DNA of 64,000 nt from the NCBI GenBank assembly GCA_963772295.1, contig CAVYWO010000016.1, forward strand, positions 225,436 through 289,435, written 5' to 3'. Under the pieces are notes generated by a model, which had not been told where the DNA came from, ran no database searches, and saw only the letters and a program-made list of their open reading frames with translations. Shown here piece by piece: positions 55,298 through 64,000 of the stretch. A program made the position numbers and the translations under genes. Within the stretch, counting starts at the first letter, position 1. Every line of letters begins with the position of its first letter. The stretch comes from AP-15 sp963772295 (GTDB taxonomy: Bacteria > Pseudomonadota > Alphaproteobacteria > ATCC43930 > CGMCC-115725).

Positions 55298-57499
55298 TCA
55301 CGCGGCGTTGCGGCTGCCGTCTAACCGCAGGATGAGCGTCGCCAGCGGCGGCAAGTTCAGCGCGAGCGAGGCCGGCTGGTCCTGCCACGGGCTGGCCTCG
55401 GCAGTTTCCGCGGCTCCATCGCCATAGTTGGATCCGCCGTAGCAGGCTGCGTCGGTGTCGAGCACGGTGCGCCAAGTGCCGGCCTCCGGTACGCCAAGCC
55501 GGTACCCGTCGCGCGGCTCCGGAGTGAAATTGGTGACGGTCAGAATCGGCGGACCGTTGCCGCCGGGCATTCGCAGATTGGCAAACACGCTGTGCTCGCG
55601 GTCGTCGGCGACGACCCAGCGAAAGCCGCCGCCGTCGTGGTCGCGTTCGTACAGCGCCGGTTCGCCGGTATATAGCCGGTTGAGGTCGCGCACCAGACGC
55701 TGCACCCCGCGATGCGCCGGGTCGTCGAGCAGGTCCCAATCCGGCTGCATGTCGTGGTTCCATTCGCGCTCCTGGGCGAACTCATCGCCCATGAACAGCA
55801 ATTTCTTGCCCGGATGGGTCCACATGAAGCCGAAATAGGCGCGGAGATTGGCAAAGCGCTGCCATCGGTCGCCAGGCATTTTGCCGAGCAGCGAGCCCTT
55901 GCCATACACGACCTCGTCGTGGCTCAGCGGCAGGATGAAGCGTTCGGAGAAGGCGTAGAGCAGGCCGAAGGTCAGTTTGTCGTGATGGTATTTGCGATAG
56001 ATCGGCTCGCGCGCGACATAGTCGAGCGTGTCGTGCATCCAACCCATGTTCCATTTGTAGTGAAAGCCAAGCCCGCCTTCGTCGGGATGGCGGGTCACGT
56101 TGGGCCAGGCGGTCGACTCCTCGGCGACGAGGATGGCGCCGGGCACCCGCTCGTCGATGGTCCGGCGCAATTCCTGCAGGAAGGCAACCGCCTCGAGGTT
56201 CTCCCGGCCGCCGTAGACATTCGGGATCCACTCACCCTCGGAGCGGCTGTAGTCGCGGTACAGCATCGACGCCACCGCATCGACGCGAATGCCGTCGGCA
56301 TGAAGGCGCTCCAGCCAGTGCAAAGCGCTGGCAACCAGGAAATTGCGCACTTCGTTGCGGCCGAGATTGTAGATGAAGGTGTTCCAGTCCCGGTGAAACC
56401 CTTCGCGCGGGTCGGCATGCTCGTAGAGCGGCGTGCCGTCAAAGCGTGCGAGGCCGTGCGCATCCGTGGGAAAATGCGCCGGCACCCAATCGAGCAGCAC
56501 GCCGATGCCGGCATTGTGGCAGCGGTCGACGAGCAGCGCGAATTCCTCCGGCGTGCCGAGCAGCGCGTTCGGCGCGAACTGGCTCAGCGGCTGATAGCCC
56601 CACGACCCGGCAAAGGGATGCGCCATCACCGGCAGGAATTCGACATGGGTAAAACCCATGCGGGACACGTAGTCGACCAGCTTCTCGGCAAGTTCGAACC
56701 AGTGGAGCGGGCGCCCGTCGGGGCGGCGCATCCACGAGCCGGCATGCACTTCGTAGATCGAGATAGGCGCGTCGGGAGCCTGGCGCCGCGCCCGCTGCGC
56801 ACACCATGCGTCGTCCGACCAGCGGAACGGCGCCGGATCGTCGACGACCGATGAGGTGGCGGGCGGCGGCTCGACCCGCCAGGCGACCGGATCGGACTTC
56901 ATCGGCAACAGCGCGCCGTCCGGTCCGAGCAACTCGTATTTATAGAGCGCCCCGGGCGCGAGGCGTGGAACGAAAATCTCCCACACCCCCGCCTCGTGGC
57001 GCAGCCGCATCGGGTGGCGCCGCCCGTCCCAGGTGTTGAAGTCGCCGACGACGGAAACCCGCCGCGCATTCGGCGCCCACACGGCAAAGCGCACCCCCGG
57101 CATCCCATCAACCACCATCGCATGCGCGCCAAGGCAGGCGGCTAGGTCATGGTGCTTGCCCTCGGCCAGCAGGTAGACGTCGAGTTCACCGAGCAATGGC
57201 CCGAAGGAATAGGGGTCCTCGGTCTCCTGGATCGGGCCGCCCCAGTCGATGCGCAGAACATAGGGGCCCGGGCCGACGACGGGCCCGACGAACAGCCCGG
57301 TCTGGCGGATCGGGCTCAGCGCCGATTGGCGGTCCGGTTCGTCGCGCGCGACGACAGTGACCGCGAAGGCACCGGGCAGCATGACGCGGACGATGTCGCC
57401 GGACGGCAGGGAATGCCGGCCGAGCACCGCGAAGGGATCGAGGCTGCGCCCTTCGGCGACCGCCTGCAAAGAGGTGGAGAGGCGCGGATCGTCAAGCAT
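55298..57499 (-). CDS. glgB: 1,4-alpha-glucan branching enzyme
   Basis: 733 residues, the standard GlgB length. Start ATG 57499 overlaps the upstream gene by 8 bases. N-terminal carbohydrate-binding modules (LDPFAVLGRHSL; VRFAVWAPNARRVSVVGDFN) precede the GH13 barrel: EFLPVMAHPFAGSWGYQ, nucleophile Asp in DGIRVDAVASMLYRDYSR, acid/base Glu in ILVAEESTAWP, third Asp in LPLSHDEVVYGKGSL. It introduces alpha-1,6 branches into the linear glucan made by GlgE. Last gene of the operon. Intact. Confidence 0.97.
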   Translation of the reverse strand: MLDDPRLSTSLQAVAEGRSLDPFAVLGRHSLPSGDIVRVMLPGAFAVTVVARDEPDRQSALSPIRQTGLFVGPVVGPGPYVLRIDWGGPIQETEDPYSFGPLLGELDVYLLAEGKHHDLAACLGAHAMVVDGMPGVRFAVWAPNARRVSVVGDFNTWDGRRHPMRLRHEAGVWEIFVPRLAPGALYKYELLGPDGALLPMKSDPVAWRVEPPPATSSVVDDPAPFRWSDDAWCAQRARRQAPDAPISIYEVHAGSWMRRPDGRPLHWFELAEKLVDYVSRMGFTHVEFLPVMAHPFAGSWGYQPLSQFAPNALLGTPEEFALLVDRCHNAGIGVLLDWVPAHFPTDAHGLARFDGTPLYEHADPREGFHRDWNTFIYNLGRNEVRNFLVASALHWLERLHADGIRVDAVASMLYRDYSRSEGEWIPNVYGGRENLEAVAFLQELRRTIDERVPGAILVAEESTAWPNVTRHPDEGGLGFHYKWNMGWMHDTLDYVAREPIYRKYHHDKLTFGLLYAFSERFILPLSHDEVVYGKGSLLGKMPGDRWQRFANLRAYFGFMWTHPGKKLLFMGDEFAQEREWNHDMQPDWDLLDDPAHRGVQRLVRDLNRLYTGEPALYERDHDGGGFRWVVADDREHSVFANLRMPGGNGPPILTVTNFTPEPRDGYRLGVPEAGTWRTVLDTDAACYGGSNYGDGAAETAEASPWQDQPASLALNLPPLATLILRLDGSRNAA

Positions 57500-60400
57500 C
57501 GACGCTCTCCGCCGCGGCGATCGTGCGATCCGCGATGCGCGCCAACCCGTTGAGCGGAATGCCCAGCCAGGCCGGCCGGTTGGCGGCCTCGTAGCAGATC
57601 TCGTAGGCCGCCTTTTCCATCAGGAACAGGTCGAGCAGAGCGGTTTCATTGTCCTCGCCAACCCAGCGATGCTCGCTCGCCGCATGACCGGCCCGGTAGG
57701 CGGCGAGAAAGGCGTTGCCGGCGTCTTCGGCGAAGCGGTCGAGGATCGGCGGCCGCCCCGGCGAATCGGATTGCGCCGGGCCATCGGTGCGAGCGGCGGC
57801 GACGGCGACCGCATAGTCGAACGAGCGCAGCAACCCCGCCACGTCGCGCAGCGGGCTGGTCTTGGCCCGCCGCTCCGCCAGCGGCCGCGCCGGCTCGCCC
57901 TCGAAGTCGATGATGTAGGCGTCGCCCGACGACACCAGCACCTGGCCGAGATGAAAATCGCCATGGACGCGCGTCTTCAGCGCGCCCGGGGCGGTTGCCG
58001 CCAACCGGTCGATTGCGTCGAGCAATGCCGCGCGCCGATCCGTCAGGACGGCCGCCGCCGCGGCGGCCTGCGGGTCGGACCATGTCGCCACCCCGGCCAA
58101 TGCCGCCAGCGCCGCCTCCAGCTGCGTTCGGACGCCGCCGGACCAGGCTGCAATATCGGCCGCCGTCGCCGTCTCCGGCGCAAAGGCCGGCTGGTCGGTC
58201 GGCATCGCCAATACGGCGTGCAATTCGGCGAGGCGCCGGCCCAGCGCGGCGGCAAAATTGCCATAGGCCCCCATCGCGTCGGCGATGGGTTCGATCTGAG
58301 TTTCTGGATCGACGATTTCGGTTGAATTGAGCAGGCGGGACAGGAAATTGAGCGTCCAGCCCCAGCCGTCGCCCTGGTTGCGGATGAACCCTTGCATCAG
58401 CACCATTGTATAGGGTGTGCCGTCGGGCTCGAACCGCGCCACCTCGCCCAGCAGCGGCGCGGTGCTGGCAAAGCCGCGCTCGGTCAGATAGCGGGTCATT
58501 TCCGCCTCGGGATGGATGCCCGGCGACAGGCGGCGGATCAGCTTGAGCACCGCCTTGTCGTCGACGATCAGCGAGCTGTTCGACTGTTCCGCGGACAGAC
58601 GGCGGATTTCCGGCTGCGGCGAAAACTCGACCTGGGCGAGCTGGCTCGTCGGCATGAAGCGAACTTCGCCGGAGGCGAGCTGACGCACGGCGGAGACGGC
58701 GAGCAGGCGCAACACCGTCAACGGCAGCGCATCGATCGCGAAGGCGTCGGTCAAGAAACCCACCCGGCGCCTGCGTCGCACCCGAGCCAGCGCCAATTGC
58801 TGCGGCAGGGCGTCGCTGAAGGTATCCTCCCAGGCGATCGACAAAGGCAGCAGATAGGTCTCAACTCGGCGCGGCAGCGTGACCTCCAGTTCGGTCAGCA
58901 GCAATTCGATCTGCTGAGTCGTATCCGGTAGTGCCGCCGTTATGCGCACCGACTGGATTTTCTCGTCCTTCGAAGCGAACCAGCGGCGGCGCGCGAGATA
59001 AGCGGGCAGCGCCTCTTGCTCCAGAAAGCGGCGCTCGGTCGGCTCCAGGACATCGGCGACGCCGCGCCGCAGCACCAGCGTGGCGAGCTCGGCCATCGGC
59101 TCGGGCGCCGGCAGGTGCCAGTCCGGCAGGCTGGCGTCGGTCGACAGGAGGAACCAGTAGAACGCGAAGGGCGGCAGGGTCAGCAGATAGGTCAGCTGTC
59201 CAATTGGCGGGAAGGTCGAGCCGCCCGTCAAATCGACGGGGATGCGCCCGGCATAGCCCGACAGGTCGAGCTCGACCGCCTGAATCACGCGCGACAGGTT
59301 GCAGACGCAAAGGATCGTCTCGTCCTCGTACTCTCGGAGAAAGGCGAGAACCTTGCGATTGCCGGGATAGAGAAAACGCAATGTGCCGCGGCCGAACGCC
59401 TTCTGGCGCTTGCGCACGGTCAGCATGCGCCGCGTCCAGTTGAGCAGCGAATACTGGTCGCCGGCCTGCGCCTCGACGTTGATTGCCTCGAAGCCGTAAA
59501 CCGGGTTCATGATAGGCGGCAGGATCAGAGTTTCCGGACTGGCGCGGGAGAAGCCCCCGTTGCGGTCGGGCGACCACTGCATCGGCGTGCGCACGCCGTC
59601 GCGGTCGCCGAGATGGATGTTGTCGCCCATGCCGAGTTCGTCGCCATAGTAGATCACCGGGGTGCCGGGCATCGACAGCAGGAGCATGTTCATCAATTCG
59701 ATGCGGTTGCGGTCGTGCTCGAGCAGCGGCGCGAGACGGCGGCGGATGCCAAGGTTGAGTCGGGCGCGTCGGTCGACGGCATAAGTCTCCCACAAATAAT
59801 CGCGCTCCTTGTCGGTCACCATTTCCAGCGTCAATTCGTCGTGATTGCGCAGGAAGATCGCCCACTGGCAATTTGCCGGGATCTCCGGCGTCTGGCGCAG
59901 GATGTCGCTGATCGGAAAGCGGTCCTCCTCGGCGATTGCCATGTACATCCGCGGCATCAGCGGAAAATGGAAGGCCATGTGGCATTCGTCGCCGTCGCCG
60001 AAATATTCCTTAGCGTCCTCCGGCCACTCGTTGGCCTCGGCGAGCAGCATTCGACCGGGCCCGTAATCGTCGAGGGCGCGGCGCACTTTCTTGAGGATTG
60101 CGTGGGTCTCCGGCAGGTTTTCGTTGCCGGTTCCTTCACGCTCGACCAGGTAGGGCACCGCGTCGAGGCGCAGCCCATCAACGCCAAGGTCGAGCCAGAA
60201 CCGCATGATGCTCAGCACCTCCCTCAATACCCGCGGGTTGTCGAAATTCAGGTCGGGCTGATGTGAATAGAAGCGGTGCCAGTAATAGGCCTGGGCAGCC
60301 GCGTCCCAGGTCCAGTTCGAGGTTTCCGTGTCGACAAAAATGATCCTGGTGTCGGCATAGGCTTTGTCGTTGTCCGACCAGACGTAATAGAGCCGCGCCG

Positions 60401-60794
60401 CGGCGCCCGGCTTTGCCGTGCGGGCCCGCTGAAACCACAGATGCTGGTCCGAGGTGTGGTTGATGACCAGCTCGGTGATGACGCGTATGTCGCGCTCGTG
60501 CGCGCCGGCGACGACGCGGCGAAAATCCGCCAGCGTGCCGTAGTCAGGGTGGACGCCGCGATAATCGGAAATGTCGTAACCGTCGTCGCGCCGCGGAGAC
60601 GGGTAGAACGGCAGCAGCCAGATCGCATTGACGCCGAGGCTGGCGATGTAATCGAGCTTTTGCAGCAGGCCGGGAAAATCGCCGACCCCGTCGTTGTTCG
60701 CGTCAAAAAACGATTTCACGTGAAGCTGATAGATGACCGCGTCCTTGTACCAGAGCGGGTCGTTCATCACCGACAGGTTGCGCTTTTGTCGCAT
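57492..60794 (-). CDS. treS: Trehalose synthase / maltokinase fusion protein
   Basis: 1100 residues. ATG 60794 overlaps the glgE stop; a second Met (MNDPLWYKDAVIYQLHVKSF) nine residues on is the alternative start. N-terminal GH13 trehalose synthase (about 550 residues): nucleophile in VDGLRLDAVPYLVE, Glu in MLLAEANEWPED, Asp in FLRNHDELTLEM. The C-terminal maltokinase half has the aminoglycoside-kinase-like loop KTRVHGDFHLGQVLV and metal-binding YIIDFEGEPARPL. The fusion isomerises trehalose to maltose and phosphorylates it to maltose-1-phosphate, the GlgE substrate. Intact. Confidence 0.96.
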   Translation of the reverse strand: MRQKRNLSVMNDPLWYKDAVIYQLHVKSFFDANNDGVGDFPGLLQKLDYIASLGVNAIWLLPFYPSPRRDDGYDISDYRGVHPDYGTLADFRRVVAGAHERDIRVITELVINHTSDQHLWFQRARTAKPGAAARLYYVWSDNDKAYADTRIIFVDTETSNWTWDAAAQAYYWHRFYSHQPDLNFDNPRVLREVLSIMRFWLDLGVDGLRLDAVPYLVEREGTGNENLPETHAILKKVRRALDDYGPGRMLLAEANEWPEDAKEYFGDGDECHMAFHFPLMPRMYMAIAEEDRFPISDILRQTPEIPANCQWAIFLRNHDELTLEMVTDKERDYLWETYAVDRRARLNLGIRRRLAPLLEHDRNRIELMNMLLLSMPGTPVIYYGDELGMGDNIHLGDRDGVRTPMQWSPDRNGGFSRASPETLILPPIMNPVYGFEAINVEAQAGDQYSLLNWTRRMLTVRKRQKAFGRGTLRFLYPGNRKVLAFLREYEDETILCVCNLSRVIQAVELDLSGYAGRIPVDLTGGSTFPPIGQLTYLLTLPPFAFYWFLLSTDASLPDWHLPAPEPMAELATLVLRRGVADVLEPTERRFLEQEALPAYLARRRWFASKDEKIQSVRITAALPDTTQQIELLLTELEVTLPRRVETYLLPLSIAWEDTFSDALPQQLALARVRRRRRVGFLTDAFAIDALPLTVLRLLAVSAVRQLASGEVRFMPTSQLAQVEFSPQPEIRRLSAEQSNSSLIVDDKAVLKLIRRLSPGIHPEAEMTRYLTERGFASTAPLLGEVARFEPDGTPYTMVLMQGFIRNQGDGWGWTLNFLSRLLNSTEIVDPETQIEPIADAMGAYGNFAAALGRRLAELHAVLAMPTDQPAFAPETATAADIAAWSGGVRTQLEAALAALAGVATWSDPQAAAAAAVLTDRRAALLDAIDRLAATAPGALKTRVHGDFHLGQVLVSSGDAYIIDFEGEPARPLAERRAKTSPLRDVAGLLRSFDYAVAVAAARTDGPAQSDSPGRPPILDRFAEDAGNAFLAAYRAGHAASEHRWVGEDNETALLDLFLMEKAAYEICYEAANRPAWLGIPLNGLARIADRTIAAAESVDA

Positions 60795-63700
60795 CAGGTG
60801 GCTCCCGCGACGGGTCGGATGCGCCATATCGCAAAGGGAAGCATCGCCGGATCGAGGCGGATATGCTGTACCTTCCCGTACCAGACGAAGCCGCGGCCGG
60901 TCATCAGGTCCTCGACCGCTGCAGCGGCCGCATCGGACAAGCCCCAGAACCACAGCGGCACCTCGATGTCGCATTCCTGAGGAAATTGCGGATCGAGGTT
61001 GACGGCCACCAGGACGACATTCTGCAGATCGGCCGTCGCCTTGGCGTAATAGAGGATTTGGTCGTTGAACGCGTTGAGGAAGCTGATCCCGAGATGCGTC
61101 TGCAACGCCGGATTGGCGCGGCGGATGCGATTGAGCCGGGTCAGCTCGGCGATGATGTTGCCGGGCGCATTCCAGTCCCGGGCGCGGATTTCGTATTTTT
61201 CCGAGTGCAGATATTCTTCGCGTCCCGGCAGGGGCTGGGCCTCGCACAATTCGAAGCCGCTGTAGACGCCGAACAGCCCCGATAAAGTCGCGGCGAGGGC
61301 GGCGCGGATCAGGAAGCCCGGGCGTCCAGAAGTCTGCAGAAACGCCGGATTGATGTCAGGCGTGTTGACGAAGAAATGCGGCCGGAAAAAATCGCGCGCG
61401 TTGGTCGTCAGCTCAGTCAGGTATTCGGTCAGCTCCGCCTTGGTGTTGCGCCAAGTGAAATAGGTGTAAGACTGCGAAAAGCCGAGCTTGGCCAGCCGGT
61501 ACATCAGCTTCGGCCGGGTGAACGCCTCGCCGAGGAACACTGCTTCGGGAAAGCGCGTGCGCACCTCGGCGATCAGCCATTCCCAGAACGGCAGCGGCTT
61601 GGTGTGCGGATTGTCGACGCGGAACAGGCGCACGCCTTCGTCTGCCCAGAACAGGACGGCGTCGCGCAGCGCCAGCCACAGGCCTGGCACCGCCGCGTCG
61701 GCGTAAAAATCGACGTTGACGATGTCCTCGTATTTTTTCGGCGGGTTTTCAGCGTAGCGGATCGAGCCGTCCGGCCGCCACGGGAACCAGTCCGGGTGCT
61801 CGCGCAGCCACGGGTGGTCAGGCGAACACTGCACGGCGAAATCGAGCGCAAGTTCGAGGCCGTGCGCCGCAACGGCGTCACGCAGGCGGCGGAAGTCGTC
61901 AAGCGTACCGAGAGCAGAATGGATCGCGTCGTGGCCGCCCGCCGCGCTGCCGATCGCATAGGGGCTGCCGGGATCGCCCGGCCCCGCGCGCGGGGAATTG
62001 TCGCGGCCTTTGCGGTTGGTCCGGCCGATCGGGTGGATCGGCGGGAAATAGAGCACGTCGAAGCCCATGTCCCGGATCGCCGGCAGCCGTGCGATCACGT
62101 CATCGAAGGTGCCGTGCCGCGCCGGATCGCCGCTCTGCGAGCGGGGAAACAGCTCGTACCAACTCGCAAACCCGGCGGCGCGCCGCTCGGCGTCGACGGG
62201 CAGTTCGATCGGGTGACGGCTGGCATGCGGGCGGATGCGCGCCGCCGCCATCCATTCGGCTGTCGCCGGGGCGAGCAGCAAACGGCGGCGCTCATCGGGG
62301 TCGGCTGCGGCCAGGCTCGCGGCGAGCGCGGCGAGGCGGGCGGCGGCGTCGGGGTTGGCGGTCTGCGCCGCGACTTCGCCGACCAGCAGCCGGCCCTCCT
62401 CGAGTTCAAGATCGATCGGCTAACCGGCGGCGTGCTTCTTGTCCAGTTCCTCGGCAAAATTGCCAAACCGGTTCTTCCACGCGAGCACCGTGAACAGGTG
62501 GCGCCCGAGGCGGGAGAGCGGGAAGCGGCCCGACCAGCGGTCGTTGCCAAGCGGCCGCATCGGCATCTCGCGCCAATCCGGCTCATCCGCGGCTCGCCAC
62601 AGCAGCGCCGCGGCGAGGCGATCATGACCGTCGGCGATCAGGTCGGCGGTGACCTCGACGATGTCGCCGACGAGGCGCTTAGCGGCGAAGCGTCCGCCGC
62701 TGACCGATGGACTGATGGCCTCGATTGCGATGCGAGGCTTGGCCGCCGCCGCGAGCGCGTCCGGCGCCGGCAGATCGACCGGCGTGGTCGCGACCGCCCG
62801 CACCAGCTTCACTTCGGCCGGCGCGACGACGATCGTCCCCTCGGGCCCGACCGGGGGCCCCCCGCTGCCGTCGTCGAGCATGGCGCCGCCGAGGCCGCTC
62901 GTCGTCAGCAGCGGAGCGACGGCAACCGAGACCGGCTCGTCGAGCCTGGGGTTGACCAACAGCAGGCGCTGCTTCGCACCGGGGCCGGCGCCGCCAAGCA
63001 GCAGGGCCGCGGCCGGCGCGCCCGGCGGCGACAGGCTGCGAACGGTCCCGGGAGTGCGCCCGACCGCCTCGGCCGCGCTCCCGGCATTGGCGGCGGCGAT
63101 GTCGGCGGTAAGTCGAACGGCGCTCCGGCGACGAGACGAGCGAAATCGTCGGGACGGTCGCGGGCCGGATCCATTGTGCGGGTCGCCCCGTATTCGAAGC
63201 CCATCGGCATCAGCCAGCCCGCACTCCAGGCGGCGCCGAACCCGATTGCCCGCGCGGCTGCCCGCCGCGCTCGCCCGAAATCGGCAAATCCGCGGCTGAG
63301 GCGGCGGTCGAACGGGGTTTCCGCCACGGCAATCGCCGGCGCAACCGGGGCCAAACCATCGACGGCCTCGACAAATGCGCCGCTGCGGTAATCCCAGGCG
63401 CCGGTGCAGCAGGCAGCACGGTCGAAGCCGCACGCCGCCAATGCCGCCGCCGCGGCGTCATCGAGGCCGAGCGTCCACGCGATGAAATCGGCGGTGCCCG
63501 GGCGCTCCTTCATCGCGCCGATCACCCGGCGCCAGAACGGCGGCGGCACGCGATGCGGCCACAGACAGCGGAAGCCGACGATGCCGGCATCGGCCCACAG
63601 CGCCAGCCGCTCGCTCCAGGCGGCGACAAGTCCGTCGTTGTCGCCGTCGGCCCGCAGTCGGGCGACGCCCGGCTCTCGCGGCGGACGCCGCGGATCGGGC

Positions 63701-64000
63701 GGCTCGTCACCGGTATCGCTCCCGTACCAGGCCGCCGCGCCGTTTCCAGTCGCCTCCGCGGCAACGCGGTCGACGACGAGATCCAGCATCGGGCGCAAGC
63801 CGCGGCTGACCGCCGCCTGCGCCCACCGCGCCAGGGCCGCGACCGCGTCGCCCGCGCCGAGCCGCGGGTCGAGACGGTCGTGATCGGCGGTCAGAAACAG
63901 ATCGCCGGAGGCACCCGGCCGAAACGGCGGGGCAATGATCACCGCGCCGAATCCCATCGCCGCGATCCGGTCTAAGTGCCCTCTCCATTCCTCGATCGGC
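60794..64000 (-). pseudogene. glgE: Alpha-1,4-glucan:maltose-1-phosphate maltosyltransferase, with in-frame amber and a frameshift (5' end outside window)
   Basis: From the right edge (GHLDRIAAMGFGAVIIAPPF) an N-terminal amylase-like domain reads to APFDL near 63112, where one base is missing. The next segment continues to KKHAAG and meets a TAG at 62420-62422. The same frame then goes on (PIDLELEEGRLLVGEVAAQT) through the GH13_3 catalytic domain: SWYELFPRSQSG, VRLFRVDNPHTKPLPFWEWL (nucleophile), AVFLGEAFTRPKLM, FFVNTPDINP, to the stop at 60794. Downstream of the amber codon the catalytic part is whole. An internal start could in principle express it. First visible gene of the glgE-treS-glgB operon. 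Confidence 0.85.

Noticed and set aside
41476..62422. Stop-codon recoding to explain the in-frame TAA at 41476 and TAG at 62420
   Set aside because: Two different stop codons are involved, most other genes use normal stops, and frameshifts nearby show general decay or sequence errors.
61376..63391. 671-residue plus-strand open frame
   Set aside because: Antisense to glgE; composition is Arg/Gly-rich shadow and the glgE motifs on the minus strand are unambiguous.
1..64000. tRNA or rRNA genes
   Set aside because: None recognised by eye, including near the integrases where tRNA attachment sites might be expected. A covariance-model scan would be decisive.

Overview
The window looks like the chromosome of a high-GC alphaproteobacterium, Rhizobiales- or Rhodospirillales-like. 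This is inferred from GC-rich codon use, recurrent large cyclase/AAA/TPR regulators, rhizobial-type small proteins, RIT and IS1182/IS21/IS91 elements, and a glgB/treS/glgE cluster. Most of it (about 3-55 kb) is a decayed accessory region: broken genes, mobile elements, remnants of phage genes and remnants of defence genes. Housekeeping metabolism appears only at the right end. I see no tRNA, rRNA or CRISPR array.

Layout. 1-3186: a large class III cyclase/AAA/TPR regulator running off the left edge. 3463-5453: a group II intron with its reverse transcriptase. 5.5-9 kb: small phage- or plasmid-like genes of unknown role, with two copies of a palindromic 28-bp motif. 9.3-12.5 kb: a three-gene transposon (DDE transposase, ExeA-like ATPase, RepA-like ATPase). 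Its transposase is broken by a 23-bp REP-like insertion. 12.7-13.9 kb: three small genes. 13.9-18.5 kb: an intact four-gene minus-strand operon (DUF4236 membrane protein, vWA/TerY protein, PP2C phosphatase, kinase with helix-hairpin-helix). This is a TerY-P triad and the best candidate for a functional, poorly described system here. 18.6-20.2 kb: integrase and terminase remnants. 20.3-21.1 kb: an AT-richer DUF3800 gene. 22.2-25.7 kb: a GmrSD-like restriction gene split cleanly by an IS1182-family element with a CTAG target duplication. 26.2-27.5 kb: IS21 fragments.

27.5-53 kb contains at least ten copies of a dispersed repeat (core about 90 bp, long form about 300 bp). Copies often sit exactly where another gene is cut off. 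The repeat accompanies a family of DUF5681 genes and includes a perfect 856-bp tandem duplication. Within this stretch are two more paralogous cyclase/AAA/TPR regulators (one frameshifted, one intact). A RIT element (three tandem tyrosine recombinases inside 32-bp inverted repeats) lies between them. Also here are a 5' fragment of a second group II intron, an LprI/aspartic-protease gene with an in-frame stop, a DsbA-like isomerase, an amidohydrolase, and remnants of a class 1 DISARM system (drmD/drmMI). 52.7-55.1 kb: an IS91 remnant and an IS4-type element with 11-bp target duplications.

55.3-64 kb: a tightly overlapping minus-strand operon, glgE - treS/maltokinase - glgB, which would convert trehalose through maltose and maltose-1-phosphate to branched alpha-glucan. 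glgE carries both an in-frame amber codon and a frameshift as read, so the pathway may be broken here or the sequence may contain errors.
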